Assembly (NCBI GenBank): GCA_964541695.1
Contig: CAZIRB010000026.1
Location: 1 to 24,250 of the forward strand
Reading direction: 5' to 3'
From: CAZKGE01 sp964541695
GTDB lineage: Bacteria; Bacillota; Clostridia; Christensenellales; CAG-138
Length of the DNA stretch: 24,250 nt
Part shown: in pieces, positions 8,972 to 15,869 of the stretch
Numbering within the stretch: the stretch's first letter is position 1
How the letters are laid out: each line of letters starts with the position of its first letter
Notes under the pieces: generated by a model
Databases searched by the model: none
What the model saw: the letters and a program-made list of their open reading frames with translations, nothing else
Told to the model about the DNA's origin: nothing
Made by a program: the position numbers and the translations under genes

Positions 8972-9180
8972 GGGATTCCAAAGGGGGCCGAAGCTGAGCG
9001 CCGCCTGTGGCGGAATAAGCGAAGCGCAGGCCCAGTGAGCAAGGGAGCACAGGCCCAAAAGGGTGTGTGCGACCATTGCGAACTGTGGAGCTTCGGCCCT
9101 TTGACGGAGGTTTGGCGGCGGAGCCTCCAACGCTCCTTTAGCCGAGGTACTGGCGGCGGAGCCCCCAGCGTACCCTCCCC
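8972..9180 (+). repeat. Interspersed palindromic repeat, copy 3, with 93-base loop
   Basis: Opens with GGGATTCCAAAGGG like the other copies, but the first hairpin (GGGCCGAAGCT, 8985-8995, against AGCTTCGGCCC, 9089-9099) encloses a 93-base loop. The second-hairpin block (GGCGGCGGAGCC...CC) occurs twice, at about 9112-9130 and 9151-9168, then a pyrimidine-rich tail. It faces copy 2 head to head about 40 bases away. Confidence 0.65.
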
Positions 9181-9194
9181 CTCCCCTCACGCCG

Positions 9195-9288
9195 TTTGTC
9201 GAACCCGCGCCCCATACGCAATGTTACGCTCCCTTCAAAATACAATGTAACGCAACCGTTGCAATTCGACAAAAACGAGGTATATAAT
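9195..9288 (+). promoter_or_regulatory. Promoter and candidate operator of the filament-like operon
   Basis: TTGCAA (9259-9264), an 18-base spacer and TATAAT (9283-9288) form the likely promoter. Upstream lie a direct repeat CAATGTTACGC (9219-9229) / CAATGTAACGC (9243-9253), 24 bases apart, a palindrome GCAACcGTTGC (9252-9262) overlapping the -35, and an outer inverted repeat TTTGTCGAA (9195-9203) / TTCGACAAA (9265-9273). The layout suggests binding by a regulator, possibly the BTAD protein at the end of the operon (inference). Confidence 0.6.
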
Positions 9289-9294
9289 AAATAA

Positions 9295-10194
9295 ATGGAG
9301 CGTTTCGCCGTCCAAACAAAGTTTTCCATACTATTGCTCGCCGCGCTGATACTGGCCGCGCCCGTTCTGTGCGCATGCGCGGCCGCGGAAACGCCTGCGT
9401 TTTTCGGCACCGGCAGCGATAAAACGCCGAAGGCCGCGCCGCAGGCGGAGCTGGCCAAGGTCCGCATGCCGGAGGCGTCGGGCACGCGCGTGATCGCGGA
9501 CGCTGGCGTCGTGGTGGACGCGTCGAACACGAACTTCGGCTACGTCATGGTCCGGAGCGAGCCGAACGACAAGCTGCTCAAGACGCGCGTCTCAAACGGC
9601 GACGGCGCGTACAACTACGACCAGCGCGCGGACAACGCGTTCGAGACGTACCCGCTGCAGATGGGCGACGGCACATACGACCTGCAGGTGCTCGAGCAGG
9701 CCGAGGGCACGATGTACAGCCGCGTGTTCAACACCGACGTTCCGGTCAAGCTCGACTGCCCCGAGATTCCTTTCCTGTATCCCAATCAATACGTCAACTA
9801 CGCGCGCGGCGGCACGGCCGTCAGCGAAGCGATCGAGCTCACGTCCGGCATGACGGACACGCAGAAAATCGTCAAAAAGCTGTACCGCTACGTGGTGGAC
9901 CATATCGAATACGACTACGACAAGGCGGCGACCGTCAAGAGCGGATATTTGCCGTCGCCGGACGAGACGCTCGCGGCGGGTAAGGGCATCTGCTTCGACT
10001 ACGCCGCGCTGTTTGCGACCATGCTGCGCGCGCGCGGGATACCGGTCAAGCTCGTGATCGGCTACGTCGCGCCGGACAATCTGTACCACGCGTGGAACCT
10101 CGTGTACGTCGACGGCGTGTGGCAGCTATTCGACGCGACGCTTGACGGCGAGGGCCACAGCGAAACGGACTACGCGGGGGAACGCGTCTACTGA
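9295..10194 (+). CDS. Transglutaminase-like lipoprotein
   Basis: Exported protein of 299 residues with a transglutaminase/protease-like core. A hydrophobic signal (residues 10-27) ends in LCAC, giving a probable lipidated Cys28. The catalytic triad is visible: Cys233 in GICFDYA, His265 in YHAWN and Asp280 in LFDAT. Residues 30-160 are a beta-rich N-terminal region of unknown role. The ATG at 9295 directly follows an in-frame TAA and is the only start giving a proper signal peptide; GAGG at 9277-9280 is 14 bases away, and the ATG falls where transcription from TATAAT 9283-9288 should begin, so the message may be leaderless. It is first in the operon, 34 bases before the GspF-like gene. It may cleave or cross-link a surface substrate, perhaps the filament itself; the substrate cannot be read. 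Confidence 0.88.
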   Translation: MERFAVQTKFSILLLAALILAAPVLCACAAAETPAFFGTGSDKTPKAAPQAELAKVRMPEASGTRVIADAGVVVDASNTNFGYVMVRSEPNDKLLKTRVSNGDGAYNYDQRADNAFETYPLQMGDGTYDLQVLEQAEGTMYSRVFNTDVPVKLDCPEIPFLYPNQYVNYARGGTAVSEAIELTSGMTDTQKIVKKLYRYVVDHIEYDYDKAATVKSGYLPSPDETLAAGKGICFDYAALFATMLRARGIPVKLVIGYVAPDNLYHAWNLVYVDGVWQLFDATLDGEGHSETDYAGERVY

Positions 10195-10228
10195 CGGCTT
10201 ACGGCCGGAAACGGAAGGGGGAGCACGG

Positions 10229-11281
10229 GTGCCAAACGAGAACGCCGGGTATTTGCCCGCGGAGGAACTGTCGCTGTTCTGCGACCAGATCGGCATGATC
10301 CTGTCCGCCGGCATCCCGCTTTACGAGGGCATGGAATCCCTCGCCATGAGCTATCACGACGGCAAGAACGGCGACAAATTCATTGAGCTGTACCTCTCCG
10401 TAACGAAGACGGGCCGGCTCGGCGACGCGCTCGAGCGCTCCGGCATGTTCCCGCCGTACCTCGTCTCGATGGTGCGCATCGGGGAAAGCACGGGCAAGCT
10501 CGACGACGTGCTGCTCGCGCTGTCGCGCTATTACCGCGCCGAGGCGGATCTCCGTAAGACGCTTAAAAGCGCCGTGCTCTACCCGACGGTGTTGATCGTA
10601 CTGCTTGCCGCGGTGATCGCGGTGCTCGTCGTGTCGGTGCTGCCGATCTTTTCGCGCGTGTTCGCGAGCCTCGGCCTGCCGGCCGCGTCGAACCAGGCGG
10701 CTTTGCTGCGCGTCGGCGTCGGCGTGGGCAAGGCCGCGCTGATTCTGTCCGGCGTCGTGATCGTCGCGCTGCTTGTGACGGGGCTTTTAATGCGCACGAG
10801 CCGCCGCGGCGCTGTTTCGGAGTTTTTCTGCCGCGCTTTGCCGCCGCTTCGCCGCGCGCGTGAAAAGGTGTCCGCGGGCCGGTTTGCGGACGTGCTCTCG
10901 ATCATGCTCGTGTCCGGCTACAACCTCGAGGCGGCGATGCAGCTCGCGCCCGCGGTGATCCCGGACCCGATGTATCGAAAGCGTATTGAGGACTGCGCCG
11001 CGCGCATGCGCTCCGGCGCGCCGTTTGCGTCGAGCGTGGCCAAGGCGCGGCTGTTCGACGAGATGTATGAGAAGATGCTGACGTTCGGCGCGGCGGCCGG
11101 CCAGCTCGACGCGGTGATGGCGCGGCTGTCCGAGCTGTACCGCGAGGAGTCGGAGGAGGGCATCCGCAAGCTCGTGGCCCTGATCGAGCCGGCGCTCGTG
11201 GCGATCCTTTCGGTTGTAATCGGCGGGATCCTGCTGTCCGTTACATTGCCGCTGCTCTCGATCCTGTCCGCGCTCGGCTAG
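10229..11281 (+). CDS. Type II secretion/type IV pilus platform protein, GspF/PilC family
   Basis: Polytopic inner-membrane protein that couples the cytosolic ATPase to (pseudo)pilus assembly. Of 350 residues, it has two T2SSF domains: residues 15-140 (FCDQIGMILSAGIPL..., IGESTGKLDDVL) and 215-345 (FADVLSIMLVSGYNLEAAM, GAAAGQLDAVM). Membrane segments are about 119-141, 168-188 and 321-345, the usual three. The GTG at 10229 is chosen because a G-rich Shine-Dalgarno (AAGGGGGAG region, about 10215-10223) lies just upstream; the ATG at 10142 is inside the previous gene and adds a non-family tail. It is followed after 11 bases by the first small membrane protein. It is shorter than Gram-negative GspF (about 400), which is typical for Bacillota versions. 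Confidence 0.92.
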   Translation: MPNENAGYLPAEELSLFCDQIGMILSAGIPLYEGMESLAMSYHDGKNGDKFIELYLSVTKTGRLGDALERSGMFPPYLVSMVRIGESTGKLDDVLLALSRYYRAEADLRKTLKSAVLYPTVLIVLLAAVIAVLVVSVLPIFSRVFASLGLPAASNQAALLRVGVGVGKAALILSGVVIVALLVTGLLMRTSRRGAVSEFFCRALPPLRRAREKVSAGRFADVLSIMLVSGYNLEAAMQLAPAVIPDPMYRKRIEDCAARMRSGAPFASSVAKARLFDEMYEKMLTFGAAAGQLDAVMARLSELYREESEEGIRKLVALIEPALVAILSVVIGGILLSVTLPLLSILSALG

Positions 11282-11292
11282 GGGCGGGGGCT

Positions 11293-11634
11293 ATGCAGCA
11301 GGCGCACCTGTACGAATTGAAGCGCACGGGGCCCGGCCGCGGGCTGTGGCTCGCCGCTATGGCGTCCGCGGCGCTGTTTCTCGCGTTTTTGCTTGCGCTC
11401 GGCCTTGTCAAGGCCCGCCAGTCGGCGCGCGAGACGGAGCAGCTCGAGGCGGCGATCCGCCGCGCGTGCGTGACGTGCTACGCCGTCGAGGGCCGGTACC
11501 CGCGGAGCCTTGCGTACATCGTCGAGCACTACGGCGTGACGGTCGACGCGGACGCATTCGTCGTGCGCTACGACGCGTACGCCGAGAATCTGATGCCGGA
11601 TATCCACGTGACCCGCAAAGGGGGCGCGTCGTGA
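11293..11634 (+). CDS. Small single-pass pseudopilin-like protein
   Basis: A 113-residue protein with a short basic N-terminus, one membrane helix (residues 18-39), an amphipathic helix and a small outer domain. The CYAVEGRYPRSLAYI stretch (62-76) resembles the alpha-C/beta entry of GspG-like pseudopilins and recurs in clostridial operons of this type. It lacks a recognisable prepilin-peptidase site with Glu5, so it would be a membrane-retained subunit or an unprocessed one. Start ATG 11293 follows GGGGCGGGGG. It overlaps the next gene by GTGA (11631-11634), so translation is probably coupled. Function is inferred mainly from position between platform and ATPase genes. Confidence 0.75.
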   Translation: MQQAHLYELKRTGPGRGLWLAAMASAALFLAFLLALGLVKARQSARETEQLEAAIRRACVTCYAVEGRYPRSLAYIVEHYGVTVDADAFVVRYDAYAENLMPDIHVTRKGGAS

Positions 11635-12140
11635 CGCGGCGGGGCTGGGATTCGGCCGCGTTCGGCGGCCCGGTCAAGGGCGCGTTCACGTTCGCGCTGC
11701 TGGCGGCGTTCGCACTGCTGTCGCTTTTGATCGTGCTGCTCGGCGCGCGCGTATACCGCCTGGTCGAGGACACGTCGGAGCGCAACTTTGAGTCGCGCAC
11801 GGCGCTCTCGTACGTGGCGGGCAAGGTGCGCGCGCTCGACGCTTCCGGCGCGGTCAACGTCGAGACGATCGACGGCGCGGACGTGCTCGTGCTCTCGGCC
11901 GCGTACGGCGGCACGCGCTACAACACGTACATCTATTACGACGGCGATAGCCTTTGCGAGTGCTTCGCCCGCGCGGACCGCGGGCTCAACCGCGCGCTCG
12001 GCGATAAGCTCGTGCCGCTTGCCGGCTTTGCCGTGTCGCGCGAGGGCTCGCTTCTTTCCGTCGGCGTCACGGGCACGGACGGCACGGAGACCGGGCTGAG
12101 CCTGTTTTTGCAATCCTCGACTGGGGAGGAAAACGGATGA
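11631..12140 (+). CDS. Pilin-like membrane protein (DUF4860-like)
   Basis: A 169-residue protein starting at GTG 11631, which overlaps the previous stop (GTGA). It has a membrane helix at about residues 18-38 preceded by KGAFTF, which looks like a class III pilin N-terminus, but the conserved Glu5 is replaced by a hydrophobic residue. The outer part is beta-rich (VETIDGADVLVLS, RYNTYIYYDGDSLCE). Two cysteines in CECF (109-111) could form a disulfide. The ATG-started frame from 11346 is not the gene; it reads through the previous gene out of frame. The stop overlaps the next ATG (12137-12140). The DUF4860 assignment is from memory of similar operons and needs a profile search. Confidence 0.75.
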   Translation: MTRRGWDSAAFGGPVKGAFTFALLAAFALLSLLIVLLGARVYRLVEDTSERNFESRTALSYVAGKVRALDASGAVNVETIDGADVLVLSAAYGGTRYNTYIYYDGDSLCECFARADRGLNRALGDKLVPLAGFAVSREGSLLSVGVTGTDGTETGLSLFLQSSTGEENG

Positions 12141-12529
12141 GGCAGCGCGCGTCGTTCAACCCGGTGCTCGTGGAGCTGACCGTGATATTGCTGTTTCTCG
12201 CGCTGTCGACGGCGACGCTCGTGCAGCTGATCGGTAAGGCGCGGGAGATCTCGCAGGCAAGCGAAGCGGGCAGCCGCGCGCTGATCCTGCTGGAGGACGC
12301 GCTCGAGCGCACGAAGGCGGACCCCGAGGGCGGCGGCGCGTTCGACGCTTCGGGCGTGCGGCAGGTCAATTTTTCGGACGCGGGCTATGACGTGCGCGGC
12401 ACGGTTACGCGCACACTGTCCGTCGGCGGCGCGTATTACGAGATCGCGCTTGCCGCGTACGACGGCGAAGCGGAGCTGCTCGCGCTGACGGCGGGGCGGT
12501 ACGTTCCGGGGGAGGCGGCGGGCGGATGA
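12137..12529 (+). CDS. Pilin-like protein with Glu in the N-terminal helix
   Basis: A 130-residue protein whose N-terminus SFNPVLVELTVILLFLALS resembles the pilin pattern FTLIELLVVI. Glu13 occupies the place of pilin Glu5 in the membrane helix (9-33). The cleavage position is not a standard Gly-Phe (Ser-Phe here), so processing is uncertain. The rest is an alpha helix followed by a small beta domain (about 70-125), as in minor pseudopilins GspI/GspJ. Both ends overlap neighbours by ATGA, indicating tight translational coupling. Likely a minor filament subunit; this rests on pattern and operon position. Confidence 0.75.
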   Translation: MRQRASFNPVLVELTVILLFLALSTATLVQLIGKAREISQASEAGSRALILLEDALERTKADPEGGGAFDASGVRQVNFSDAGYDVRGTVTRTLSVGGAYYEIALAAYDGEAELLALTAGRYVPGEAAGG

Positions 12530-12960
12530 GGGAGCTTCAGCCGCGCGCGGGCCTCGGCGCGTCGAGTATCCTGCTGATCCTTGTGGTGCTGTGCCTGACG
12601 GCTTTTTCCGTGCTCGCGCTCGTGTCCGCGCGCGTCGACGCGCGGCAGACCGAGGCGGCGGCCGAGACCGCGGCGCGCTATTACGCGGCGGACGCGGCCG
12701 CGCAGAAAACTTTGAATTCGATCGACGCGGCGCTTTTGTCCGGCGCGGACCCGACGGCGCTCGACGGCGTGACGCGCGACGCAAATAACGCGGACGCGCT
12801 GCGCTTTTCGGTGCCGCTCGGCGACGGGCGCGAATTGACCGTGGAGCTTGCCGTTTTAACGCGGGGAAGCGGCGCGCGGTACCGCGTCACGCGGTACGCG
12901 CTCGTCAACACAACCGCGTGGAGCGGCACGCGGACAAGCGGCGCGCAGGACGCGTCCTGA
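12526..12960 (+). CDS. PilX/GspK-like minor pilin candidate
   Basis: A 144-residue protein with a short N-terminus, a Gly-Ala-Ser entry (RAGLGASSILLILVVL) and one membrane helix (about 13-34). This looks like the PilX/GspK N-terminus, which often lacks Glu5. After the helix come AARYYAADAAAQ and a small beta-rich domain with a predicted turn at Asp/Gly residues. It overlaps the preceding gene by ATGA and is followed after 16 bases by the ATPase gene. PilX/GspK-type subunits sit at the filament tip in known systems; that role is inferred here. Confidence 0.72.
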   Translation: MRELQPRAGLGASSILLILVVLCLTAFSVLALVSARVDARQTEAAAETAARYYAADAAAQKTLNSIDAALLSGADPTALDGVTRDANNADALRFSVPLGDGRELTVELAVLTRGSGARYRVTRYALVNTTAWSGTRTSGAQDAS

Positions 12961-12976
12961 ACGGGAGGGGCGGCGC

Positions 12977-14095
12977 ATGCAGGAGCAGGAACAGCAGCGG
13001 GAGCGCGAGATTCTGCACATCCTGGAGCAGGCCAAGCGGTGCGGCGGCTCCGACATCATATTGACGCCCGGCGCGCGCGTCTCCGTCAAGGTCGACGGCG
13101 CGGTGGTCCCGATTGCGGACTGCGCAAAGTGCGGCGGAGCGGACGAAAGCTTGCGGCGCGCGCTCGCGCCCGCGGACACGCGGCGGCTGCTCGAGGCGGT
13201 GTACGCGCTCGGCAAGCGCGATCCTGAGCGCGCGATGGGGAGCGGGGACGACGATTTCTCGTTTTCCGTGCCCAGAGTGGGGAGGTTCCGTTGCAACGCG
13301 TTCAAACAGCGCAACTCGATGGCGATGGTGCTGCGCATCGTGTCGTTCGAGCTGCCGGACCCCGCGCTTCTCGGCATACCGGACAGCGTGATGCAGCTTG
13401 CGGGCGTGACGAAGGGGCTCGTGCTCGTGACCGGGCCCGCGGGCAGCGGGAAGTCGACGACGCTCGCGTGCCTGATCGACCGCATCAACGGGACCTGCCG
13501 CGACCACATCATCACGATCGAGGACCCGATCGAGTTTCTGCATCCGCACAAGAAAAGCGTCGTGACGCAGCGCGAGGTCGAGCACGACACGGAAAACTAC
13601 GCGTCTGCCCTGCGCGCGGCGCTGCGGCAGGCGCCGGACGTGATCTTAATCGGTGAGATGCGGGACCTTACGACGATACAGACCGCGCTGACCGCGGCCG
13701 AGACCGGCCAGCTCGTGCTGTCGACGCTGCACACCGTGGGCGCGGCCAAGACGATCGACCGCATCATCGACGTGTTTCCCGCGGGGCAGCAGCAGCAGAT
13801 CCGCGTGCAGCTCTCGATGGTGCTGCGCGCCGTCGTGTCGCAGCAGCTTTTGCCGCGCATCGACGGCGGGCGCGTGGCGGCGTTTGAGATCATGAAGGCG
13901 AACCCCGCCATTCAGAACATGATCCGCGAGAGCAAGGTGCACCAGATGGACAATGTCATCTACGCCGGCGCGGACGCCGGCATGCGCGCGATGGACGCGG
14001 ACATATTGGACCTTGTCCGCCGCGGCGTCATATCGGACCAGACCGCGCTTGCGTACGCGGTCAACCCGGACCTTGTGGCAAAGAAACTGGCTTAG
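12977..14095 (+). CDS. PilT-type filament ATPase
   Basis: Cytosolic hexameric motor of 372 residues. Family boxes are all present: Walker A GPAGSGKST (153-161), Asp box ITIEDPIEF (179-187), Walker B with DVILIGEMRD (221-230), His box LVLSTLHT (246-253), and the PilT signature AIQNMIRESKVHQM (311-324). The N-terminal domain (10-130) is PAS-like, as in PilT, and the tetracysteine zinc site of PilB/GspE is missing. The ATG at 12977 has GGGAGGGG 6 bases upstream. In canonical pili PilT retracts while PilB extends; here it is the only ATPase in the operon, so it may power assembly, retraction or both. The residues for ATP hydrolysis look intact. Confidence 0.95.
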   Translation: MQEQEQQREREILHILEQAKRCGGSDIILTPGARVSVKVDGAVVPIADCAKCGGADESLRRALAPADTRRLLEAVYALGKRDPERAMGSGDDDFSFSVPRVGRFRCNAFKQRNSMAMVLRIVSFELPDPALLGIPDSVMQLAGVTKGLVLVTGPAGSGKSTTLACLIDRINGTCRDHIITIEDPIEFLHPHKKSVVTQREVEHDTENYASALRAALRQAPDVILIGEMRDLTTIQTALTAAETGQLVLSTLHTVGAAKTIDRIIDVFPAGQQQQIRVQLSMVLRAVVSQQLLPRIDGGRVAAFEIMKANPAIQNMIRESKVHQMDNVIYAGADAGMRAMDADILDLVRRGVISDQTALAYAVNPDLVAKKLA

Positions 14096-14113
14096 CGGAA
14101 GGAGAACCTCTCT

Positions 14114-15388
14114 ATGGGAAGCGCAAGGATCAAGATCAAGATGTTCGGCAATTTTGAGATTGTCGTGAACGGCAACGTCGTGCTGGGCCAGCTTCGGCAG
14201 GCGAAGAAGACCTGCCTGTTCCTCGAATACCTCATACTGAAAAAGGACCGGCCGGTCACGCACGAGGAGCTGCTCGATATGCTCTGGTCCGAGAAGGACA
14301 GCGCCAACCCCGCGACCGCGCTGCGCACGCTTTTGCACCGGTACCGCAGCCTCGTCGACCAGAGCGGCATCGAGGAGCTGCGGGACTCGATCCTGACGAC
14401 GCGCGGCTCGTACCAGTGGAACCCGAACCTGGACTGCGAGGTCGACGTGTTCGAGTTCGAGCGGCTCTGCTTCGAGGCGCAGCAGCCGGACGTGCCGAAC
14501 CGCGAGCGCATCGAAAAATACCTGCAGGTGATCAACCTCTATACCGGGCCGCTGCTCTCCAACTCCGCCGACGAGATCTGGGTCGTGCCCAAGAGCGTAT
14601 ATTACCACGACATGTACCTCGAGAGCATATTCGCGCTGATCGATCTACTAAAGCGCGAGGAGGAGCACAGCATCATCGTGCAGGTCTGCCGCAAGGCGAT
14701 GGACGTCGACCTGTTCGACGAGCGGCTGCATCTCGAGCTGATGATGGCGCTCGTCAAGACCGGCAAGAAGCGCGAGGCGCTGTCGCAGTATTATTTTGCG
14801 ACCGACCTGCACTATAAGCAGCTCGGCATACAGCCGTCCGAGGAGATCCGCGCGATCTATAAGCTGATTGTGCAGGCCGACCAGGACATGGAGGCCGACA
14901 TCGAGAAGGTGCAGCACACGATCGAGGGCCACGACGAGCAGGGCGGCGCGTTCGTGTGCGAGTATGAGATTTTCCGCGAGATCTACCAGCTGCAGCGCCG
15001 CCTCATCGAGCGCTACAACAGCACGATGTTCCTCGCGCTCATCACCGTCAGCAATACCTACGAGCAGCGCTTCGACAGCCTCGTGCTCGACAACATCATG
15101 AAGCAGCTGCTCGACACCGCGCGCTTCAACCTTCGGCGCGGCGACACGATCTCGCGCTACAGCGCGATGCAGTACGTCGTGCTGTTGCCCTCCGTCACCT
15201 ACGAGACCGGCAAGATGGTCATGGAGCGCATCAAGAAGGCGTTCTATAAGGAGTACATCAAGTCGTCCGTCATGCTGACCTATAAGCTTAGGCCGCTGTG
15301 CATCAATAAATACGAGCAGCAGTCGCGCCGGGGCGGCGCCGCGCCCGCCGCCAGGCCCGCCGAGGCCAGGGAGCCCGGCAAGGAGTAG
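14114..15388 (+). CDS. BTAD (SARP-like) transcriptional regulator with degenerate GGDEF-like C-terminus
   Basis: A 424-residue cytosolic regulator. Residues 6-106 are an OmpR/SARP-type winged helix (MFGNFEIVVNG, LWSEKDSANPATALRTLLHR). Residues 110-255 are the TPR-like bacterial transcriptional activator domain (CEVDVFEFERL, IDLYTG-type turn, HLELMMALVKTGKKREAL, LGIQPSEE). Residues 280-400 resemble a GGDEF fold: long helix, then RRGDTISRYSAMQYVVLLP (341-359), where the GG(D/E)EF signature is replaced by SAMQY. It would therefore be catalytically dead, and could be a nucleotide-sensing or dimerisation domain. The tail is low-complexity and charged. Start ATG 14114 follows AAGGAG at 14099-14104. 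It sits 18 bases after the ATPase gene, so it probably controls its own operon. The first two domains are clear; the GGDEF-like call is a pattern judgement. Confidence 0.88.
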   Translation: MGSARIKIKMFGNFEIVVNGNVVLGQLRQAKKTCLFLEYLILKKDRPVTHEELLDMLWSEKDSANPATALRTLLHRYRSLVDQSGIEELRDSILTTRGSYQWNPNLDCEVDVFEFERLCFEAQQPDVPNRERIEKYLQVINLYTGPLLSNSADEIWVVPKSVYYHDMYLESIFALIDLLKREEEHSIIVQVCRKAMDVDLFDERLHLELMMALVKTGKKREALSQYYFATDLHYKQLGIQPSEEIRAIYKLIVQADQDMEADIEKVQHTIEGHDEQGGAFVCEYEIFREIYQLQRRLIERYNSTMFLALITVSNTYEQRFDSLVLDNIMKQLLDTARFNLRRGDTISRYSAMQYVVLLPSVTYETGKMVMERIKKAFYKEYIKSSVMLTYKLRPLCINKYEQQSRRGGAAPAARPAEAREPGKE

Positions 15389-15420
15389 CCCGTTCCGGTT
15401 TTTTCGTTCCCGCGTATATC

Positions 15421-15465
15421 CTGCCACAAACTGGGAAAGACTGTATGCAATCACAGTTGCGGCAG
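15421..15465 (+). promoter_or_regulatory. Hairpin that could mask the next ribosome binding site
   Basis: CTGCCACAAACTG (15421-15433) is nearly the inverse complement of CAGTTGCGGCAG (15454-15465), with one mismatch and one bulge, around a 20-base loop. The right arm runs into AGGAGG (15464-15469) of the small lipoprotein gene, so folding could hold back its translation. Confidence 0.5.
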
Positions 15466-15477
15466 GAGGATTCCATC

Positions 15478-15690
15478 ATGAAACGAATTATAAAGGCGCT
15501 TGCGGGCGCGGGCTTGCTCGCCTTCGTCCCGCTGTGCTCCGGCTGCGCGCTCACCGACGGCGTGAAGCTGCTCGAAGGCAGCATGGCCGAGTTCTGGGTG
15601 CTCGCCGCCGTCGTGCTCGGCATCATCGCCGTCGGCGCGCTGGTGTTTTTCGCCATCGAGGTCGCGTTTCTGAGCGCGGGGGATGAGTGA
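15478..15690 (+). CDS. Small lipoprotein-like membrane protein
   Basis: A 70-residue protein not recognised as a named family. It has a lysine-rich N-terminus, a hydrophobic signal ending PLCSGC (possible lipidated Cys23, with an unusual Cys at -3), a 16-residue linker and a second hydrophobic helix (about 40-65) ending with a short acidic tail. The ATG at 15478 is chosen for AGGAGG 8 bases upstream; the longer form from 15445 places the hairpin inside the coding region and lacks a ribosome binding site. It follows the regulator gene by 89 bases, in the same direction, and precedes the terminator at 15841. It may be an accessory subunit or a pilotin-like factor for the operon above (inference). 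Confidence 0.7.
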   Translation: MKRIIKALAGAGLLAFVPLCSGCALTDGVKLLEGSMAEFWVLAAVVLGIIAVGALVFFAIEVAFLSAGDE

Positions 15691-15699
15691 GGGGCGAGG

Positions 15700-15790
15700 G
15701 AAACGAGGACGAAGGGAACGTTATTGGGGAACGTTGAGGGCTCCGCCCTCAAACACCCGCCAAAGGGGGAAACCCCCTTTGGAAACCCAA
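15700..15790 (-). repeat. Interspersed palindromic repeat, copy 4 (reverse)
   Basis: Read on the minus strand: GGGTTTCC, hairpin AAAGGGGGTTTCCCCCTTT (15762-15780), then hairpin TTGAGGGCggaGCCCTCAA (15734-15752) and a CGTTCCC-type tail. The first hairpin matches copy 1 (117-223) almost base for base. Confidence 0.8.
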
Positions 15791-15840
15791 GGAAAATCAT
15801 CGAATTGAGTTGAAACTCCAAAAGATTTCGAACCCTAACG

Positions 15841-15866
15841 AAAAGCGGCCGAAACCGGCTGCTTTT
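15841..15866 (+). terminator. Intrinsic terminator between the two operons
   Basis: AAAAGCGGCC (15841-15850) pairs with GGCTGCTTTT (15857-15866), with one G-T pair and a 6-base loop. The stem is close in sequence to the one at 39-65. It would end the filament-like operon and protect the polysaccharide promoter from read-through. Confidence 0.7.
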
Positions 15867-15869
15867 GCT

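Noticed and set aside
8627..9250. Several long overlapping ORFs on both strands in the 8.6-9.25 kb intergenic region
   Set aside because: They translate the palindromic repeats into low-complexity Pro/Ala/Gly/Arg-rich peptides such as GFQRGP and AAPPQNP, have no ribosome binding sites, and mirror each other on opposite strands.
12856..14608. Long minus-strand ORFs antisense to the ATPase and regulator genes
   Set aside because: Shadow frames of pilT-like and BTAD genes whose own motifs are complete on the plus strand.
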